Shown: in pieces, positions 60,472 through 64,000 of the stretch
Position numbering within the stretch: position 1 is the first letter of the stretch
How the letters are laid out: every line of letters starts with the position of its first letter
Origin: Antitrichia curtipendula
Lineage: Eukaryota; Streptophyta; Bryopsida; Hypnales; Leucodontaceae
Assembly (NCBI GenBank): GCA_951230915.1
Contig: OX579638.1
Coordinates: 30,336,696-30,400,695, forward strand
DNA length: 64,000 nt
Direction: 5' to 3'
Position numbers and translations under genes: made by a program
Notes under the pieces: model-generated
Databases searched by the model: none
The model's input: the letters and a program-made list of their open reading frames with translations, nothing else
Told to the model about the DNA's origin: nothing

Positions 60472-60890
60472 CAAAAATATTTTTGTTAGCCCTACAAAAA
60501 ATAGGGTAGTTCCAATTCACAAGGTCACATTTGTATGAAAAAATGTCTATGTTGTTGGTACTTTTTTGGATTCATTTTTCAAGGCAAGTTGGCTATATGC
60601 TTGAAATTTTTTAGATCATCTAGAATTGTACAACATATAGGAAAAAAATAGTAAGTAGAAATGTGTAGAAAATGATTGAAAATACTAAATTGTTAAGACT
60701 TCAATTACGGAATTTAAAAATGACAATTTCAATGGTTGTAAGGCTATAATAAACAATGTACATCCATGATTTTATTTGTTTCTAAAAATATTGAAAATTG
60801 AATTAAATAAAGGACTTCAAAGTTTATTTTAGAATAGATAATCTATAATTGCTTGCAAATTGAAACTCCTAGTAACTTTCATCTTATTAA

Positions 60891-62496
60891 TTCCTAAAGG
60901 ACCAAAGTGCATTTTTTGACAACATAGCATTTTTGGACAGCTCACTACAAATGGAATTTTTGTTTTTTTTCTTTGAAATTTTAACACAACATTTTTCTAA
61001 GTTTTAGCTTTAATGCCCAACAATTTTCATAAATTTTGACTAAATTGTCAAAAAGTTATTGAATGATATGTAGTTTTCATTGCTTGGCGGGCAGCTTGGG
61101 CAGCAAACAATACTTCTTTAAAAAACATTTTTTTGAAAAATAAAAATTTGAAATTATTTTTTTGGATTTCTATATAAAAAACTCTGAGTCATTCCATTTT
61201 GATTAACCCCTAAATGCCCAAGGCCTATTTTGAGCATCTTAAAATTTGCTCTAAATTGAACAAAAAGACAACATTTTGATAAGTTGTATCTTTTTTTTTC
61301 AAATTGTAACCATACACATTCAAACTAGACATGTTAGAGATCTCATAGGAAAAGAAAATACAACAATATCACATATGGAGTGAAAGATTATAATGTTTGA
61401 CCATGAGGGTGTTAAAACTATAAAAGTGATGTGAAGTCTTTCAATCCTCTTTTCACAAATCAAATCTAAAAAGTTGGTGACCAAAAAAATATGAGGTTAA
61501 AGGGCCTAACATGTATAATCCCATTCAATTTATGTCTTCTTAAAATCTCTTTTACAGGTTTTTTGAATGAATTTTAAATGTGATTTTTTTCCCAAGATCT
61601 AATATATTTGAGGCTCATTTTTAAGAGCTCTCAACACTATGAGAAGTCAAGATTGCAATGGGTACCCTTGCACAAAATTTTGAATAAAAAAATCACTATA
61701 ATTTATTTTCCAGATCAAATTTTTGATGCTAAAACTAAACTTCAAGAAGAACTTCAAAATATAAAATACTAAAATTAGCAACTTGGTTAGGTTTTATTTA
61801 AGTATTTAACTTCAAAATTTGGCAAACACCAGATTTGGGTGCCTTGAGATTTTTGGGGCTAATGAGATGAAAGTTATAAGGAGTTTTAGTTGAGGGTAGT
61901 TCACAAGTAGTTATGAAATCTCTATTCTAAAATAAACTTCGAAGTCCTTTATTTTACTCAATTTTCAATATTTTTGGAAAATAAAATAAAACATTAGGTT
62001 TAGATTGTTTATTTTAACATTAAAACCATTGGGATTGTTTGATTGGAATTTTCAATTTCACAAATAAATGGTTAACAATTTAGTATTTTTAATCATTTTC
62101 TACTTCTTTCTACTTACATTTTGTTCCCTATATGTTGTACAATTCCAAATGATCTAAAGTTTTTCAAGCATGTAGCCAACTTGCCTTGAAGAATGAATCC
62201 AAAGAGTTATAAGCATTTTGGAAACTTTTTTTATAAAGATCTGACCTTGTGAAGTGCAGCTGCCCGATTTTTTGCAGGGGCAAAATAATGATTTTTGTCA
62301 CTTCAAACACTAATATCTTGCAATCTACACGGTGGAGTTTTCTGAAATTTTTTCTACATCTTTTCAAACTAGTGTACTACAAGACCCTATGGTTACATTT
62401 GTAAAAATGTTTTTATTCCAAAATTTAGTACTTGTATTAAAAATGGCAGTTTGGGAGCGTTTTTGGTGAAAACATAGTCAAAAATCTTTAGGGGGG
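60891..62496 (+). mobile_element. Middle TTAA-flanked element, inserted in the outer copy
   Basis: It is flanked by TTAA at 60887-60890 and 62497-62500. Ends are TTCCTAAAGGACC and, reverse-complemented, CCCCCCTAAAG. It is homologous along its length to the outer element but in opposite orientation. Its own centre is interrupted at a TTAA by a third element (61207-61858). Without that insertion it is about 950 bp. No open frame of transposase size is present. Confidence 0.75.
61207..61858. mobile_element. Innermost TTAA-inserted element, 652 bp
   Basis: It is bounded by TTAA (61203-61206) and CTAA (61859-61862), taken as a mutated TTAA. Ends are CCCCTAAATGCCCAAGGC and, reverse-complemented, CCCCAAAAATCTCAAGGC, matching at 13-14 of 18 positions. 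Removing it rejoins the two halves of the middle element as in the outer copy. It is diverged from the other two and non-coding. Confidence 0.65.
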
Positions 62497-62808
62497 TTAA
62501 TCAAAATGGAATGATTCAAAGTTTTCTACATATGTGTAAGTTTAGAAAACCAATTTCAAATTTTTGATTCTGAAAAAAGTAATTTTTTATTTTTTTTCTT
62601 CTTTGCCTAGATTGCCTAGTTGAGGAAAAAAATACATATCATACAATAATTTTTTAATCATGTTGTCAAAAGTTATGATTATTGTTGGGCTTTAAAAAAA
62701 CTTGATCTCCATATTGTGTAAAATTTCAAAGAAAAAAATAAAAAATCCCATATGCTACCCAAAATTGCTATGTTGCCAAAAAATACATTTTGGTCCTTCA
62801 GGGATTAA

Positions 62809-64000
62809 TATTTTGCACTATAGAGTTTTGAGTTTTTTATCTTTATGGTTTGGAGTTGAGCACTTTTTTTTTTTTTTTTTAATGAAGAGCGAAAGGGGTG
62901 ATATATAGATGTTATAGTGGTGCTCCAAATTTCAACATTCATCCACATATTGGATAGAAAATATCACATCAATACATATGTATCATATGTTCAAACTTAT
63001 GTTTTCATCCACAATCGAGTGATTTTATCCTAGATTTTTTGAATTTGAAGTTTCATGGTAATAAAAAACTTCATGGTTTGTTGCCACTTTTAGCCAAATT
63101 ATTTTTCTAGTGCAATTTGGCACTATTTCACCTCCAAAAAATCTCAAGAATTGAAATGCAACTCCAGAGAATAAAATTCAAATTTTCTTTCAATAATTTT
63201 CATTCTTAAAATAATTTTTAGGTACTAGATGAAGTAATAAGATGGGAAAAAATTTATATCATTAATATATCTAAAATAAAATATGCCAACCCTTATGATT
63301 AAGTTGTTGTAGCAAGTAATCTACTCTCCATACTCCATAGATGGCTTAGTTTTGAAAAATTGAAAAAATTAAGTTTGAAAATGAATCTTATACACTTTTT
63401 TTTCGGAAGATGTCCTAATTGCCTATAAAATAAGACCCTTCATAACTTTCACGTCACTTATCCAAGAGGAATGAACCAATTTTGTTCAAAAATATATAGA
63501 TATATTCATTAAGAAATTTTATAAAAAAACTAATTTCAAGTTTTTTCATTTTATGGTTACCAAAGGCAAGGATTTTGTACTTAGGAAGGCATAACTTTTT
63601 CTTGCAAGCACCAAATGAAATAAAAATTATACTCCCTAGGATCTAGTTTTAAAATAGGATTTTTGATCCTTAAAATAGACTTTAAAGTATATTAACTAAA
63701 AACTAAAACACTGAAAATAATATTTTGGTAAGACTTTATTGAATTTCAAAGTTTAGTTGACACCAAAATATGGTGCCTTTGACATTTAGGAGCTAAAGAA
63801 TTAAGGCACATTTTGGGCATAAATTGTGAAAAAATGTCACTTTTAGGGCACTAAGAAAAAAATGAAAAGAAATGTTAATTTTTCAAAATTCAACCGTAGA
63901 TATTTGTACTAGACTAGTATGGAAATGTGTGGAAAAAAATTCAAAAACTTAGACTATATAAATTGAAAGATTATAACATTAGAAGTTAGAAAGAAAAAAA
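62809..64000. other. AT-rich repeat DNA to window end
   Basis: No gene is supported. At 63885-63985 an inverted, diverged match to the ATATCTTGCAATCT...ACTAGTGTACTACAAGA block of the TTAA family is visible, so another copy probably runs off the window end. A 15-20-base T-run lies at 62863-62880. Confidence 0.4.

Larger units (their letters stand above)
59683..62804 (-). mobile_element. Outer TTAA-flanked element, interrupted by nested copies
   Basis: Read on the minus strand it begins TCCCTGAAGGACC after TTAA (62805-62808) and ends, as plus-strand CCCCTAAAG, next to TTAA (59679-59682). Its left half is 62804-62501 and its right half 60886-59683. Between them, at a central TTAA, sits an opposite-oriented relative (60891-62496). 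Removing the insertions leaves about 0.93 kb. No coding capacity is seen. Confidence 0.75.

Noticed and set aside
59679..62808. TTTAGGGG/CCCCTAAA words suggested interstitial plant telomere repeats
   Set aside because: They occur singly at element ends next to TTAA and never in (TTTAGGG)n tandem.
48100..64000. CRISPR array, rRNA or riboswitch in the repeat-rich part
   Set aside because: Repeats are dispersed and nested with transposon ends, not regularly spaced; no rRNA or riboswitch core was seen anywhere in the window.

Overview
The window is nuclear DNA of a land plant. It holds GT-AG intron-split genes of plant families: a plastid OEP16 channel, an L-type lectin receptor kinase, a GDSL lipase and a heavy-metal-associated plant protein. 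These sit as islands of roughly balanced base composition in very AT-rich, transposon-filled DNA. Several decayed repeat-protein remnants resemble families I associate from memory with bryophyte and other seed-free plant genomes, so I lean towards a moss or other seed-free plant. That placement is inference.

Layout. 1-19 kb is a transposon graveyard: CACTA-type termini, an intact 131-bp CACTA MITE with a 3-bp target duplication, a 116-bp minisatellite, a minus-strand remnant carrying a WDGNHR motif, a plus-strand MULE-like remnant split by a 4.9-kb insertion with TG...CA ends, and a decayed Ty3/gypsy pol. 19.6-23.5 kb (minus) holds a nine-exon nocturnin-type EEP-family gene, predicted 330 aa. 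24-34.4 kb is AT-rich and gene-poor. 34.7-35.8 kb (plus) is OEP16, three coding exons after a leader intron, 146 aa. 36.7-39.2 kb (minus) is a five-exon GDSL esterase/lipase, 366 aa, convergent with OEP16. 40-46 kb is AT-rich repeats with a foldback. 46-49 kb is a small island with a weakly supported short gene. 49-50.3 kb is nested repeats. 52.2-55.0 kb (plus) is an HMA-domain protein with a Lys/Glu-rich tail. 56.0-58.3 kb (minus) is an intronless lectin receptor kinase, 773 aa, whose kinase domain lacks key catalytic residues. 59.7-64 kb is nested repeats.

The most unusual signal is a family of roughly 0.65-0.95 kb non-coding elements ending in CCCCTAAAG-like sequence and flanked by TTAA. 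At 59.68-62.81 kb three are stacked inside each other, each inserted at a TTAA in the middle of its host. At 49.3-50.1 kb another interrupts one copy of a repeat whose neighbouring copy preserves the uninterrupted site. TTAA targets with CCC ends are piggyBac-like architecture. I see no transposase in the window.

The five recognisable genes share no pathway and no operon-like arrangement. Their functions are separate: RNA or NADP(H) turnover, plastid envelope transport, secreted lipid or ester hydrolysis, metal binding, and surface perception.
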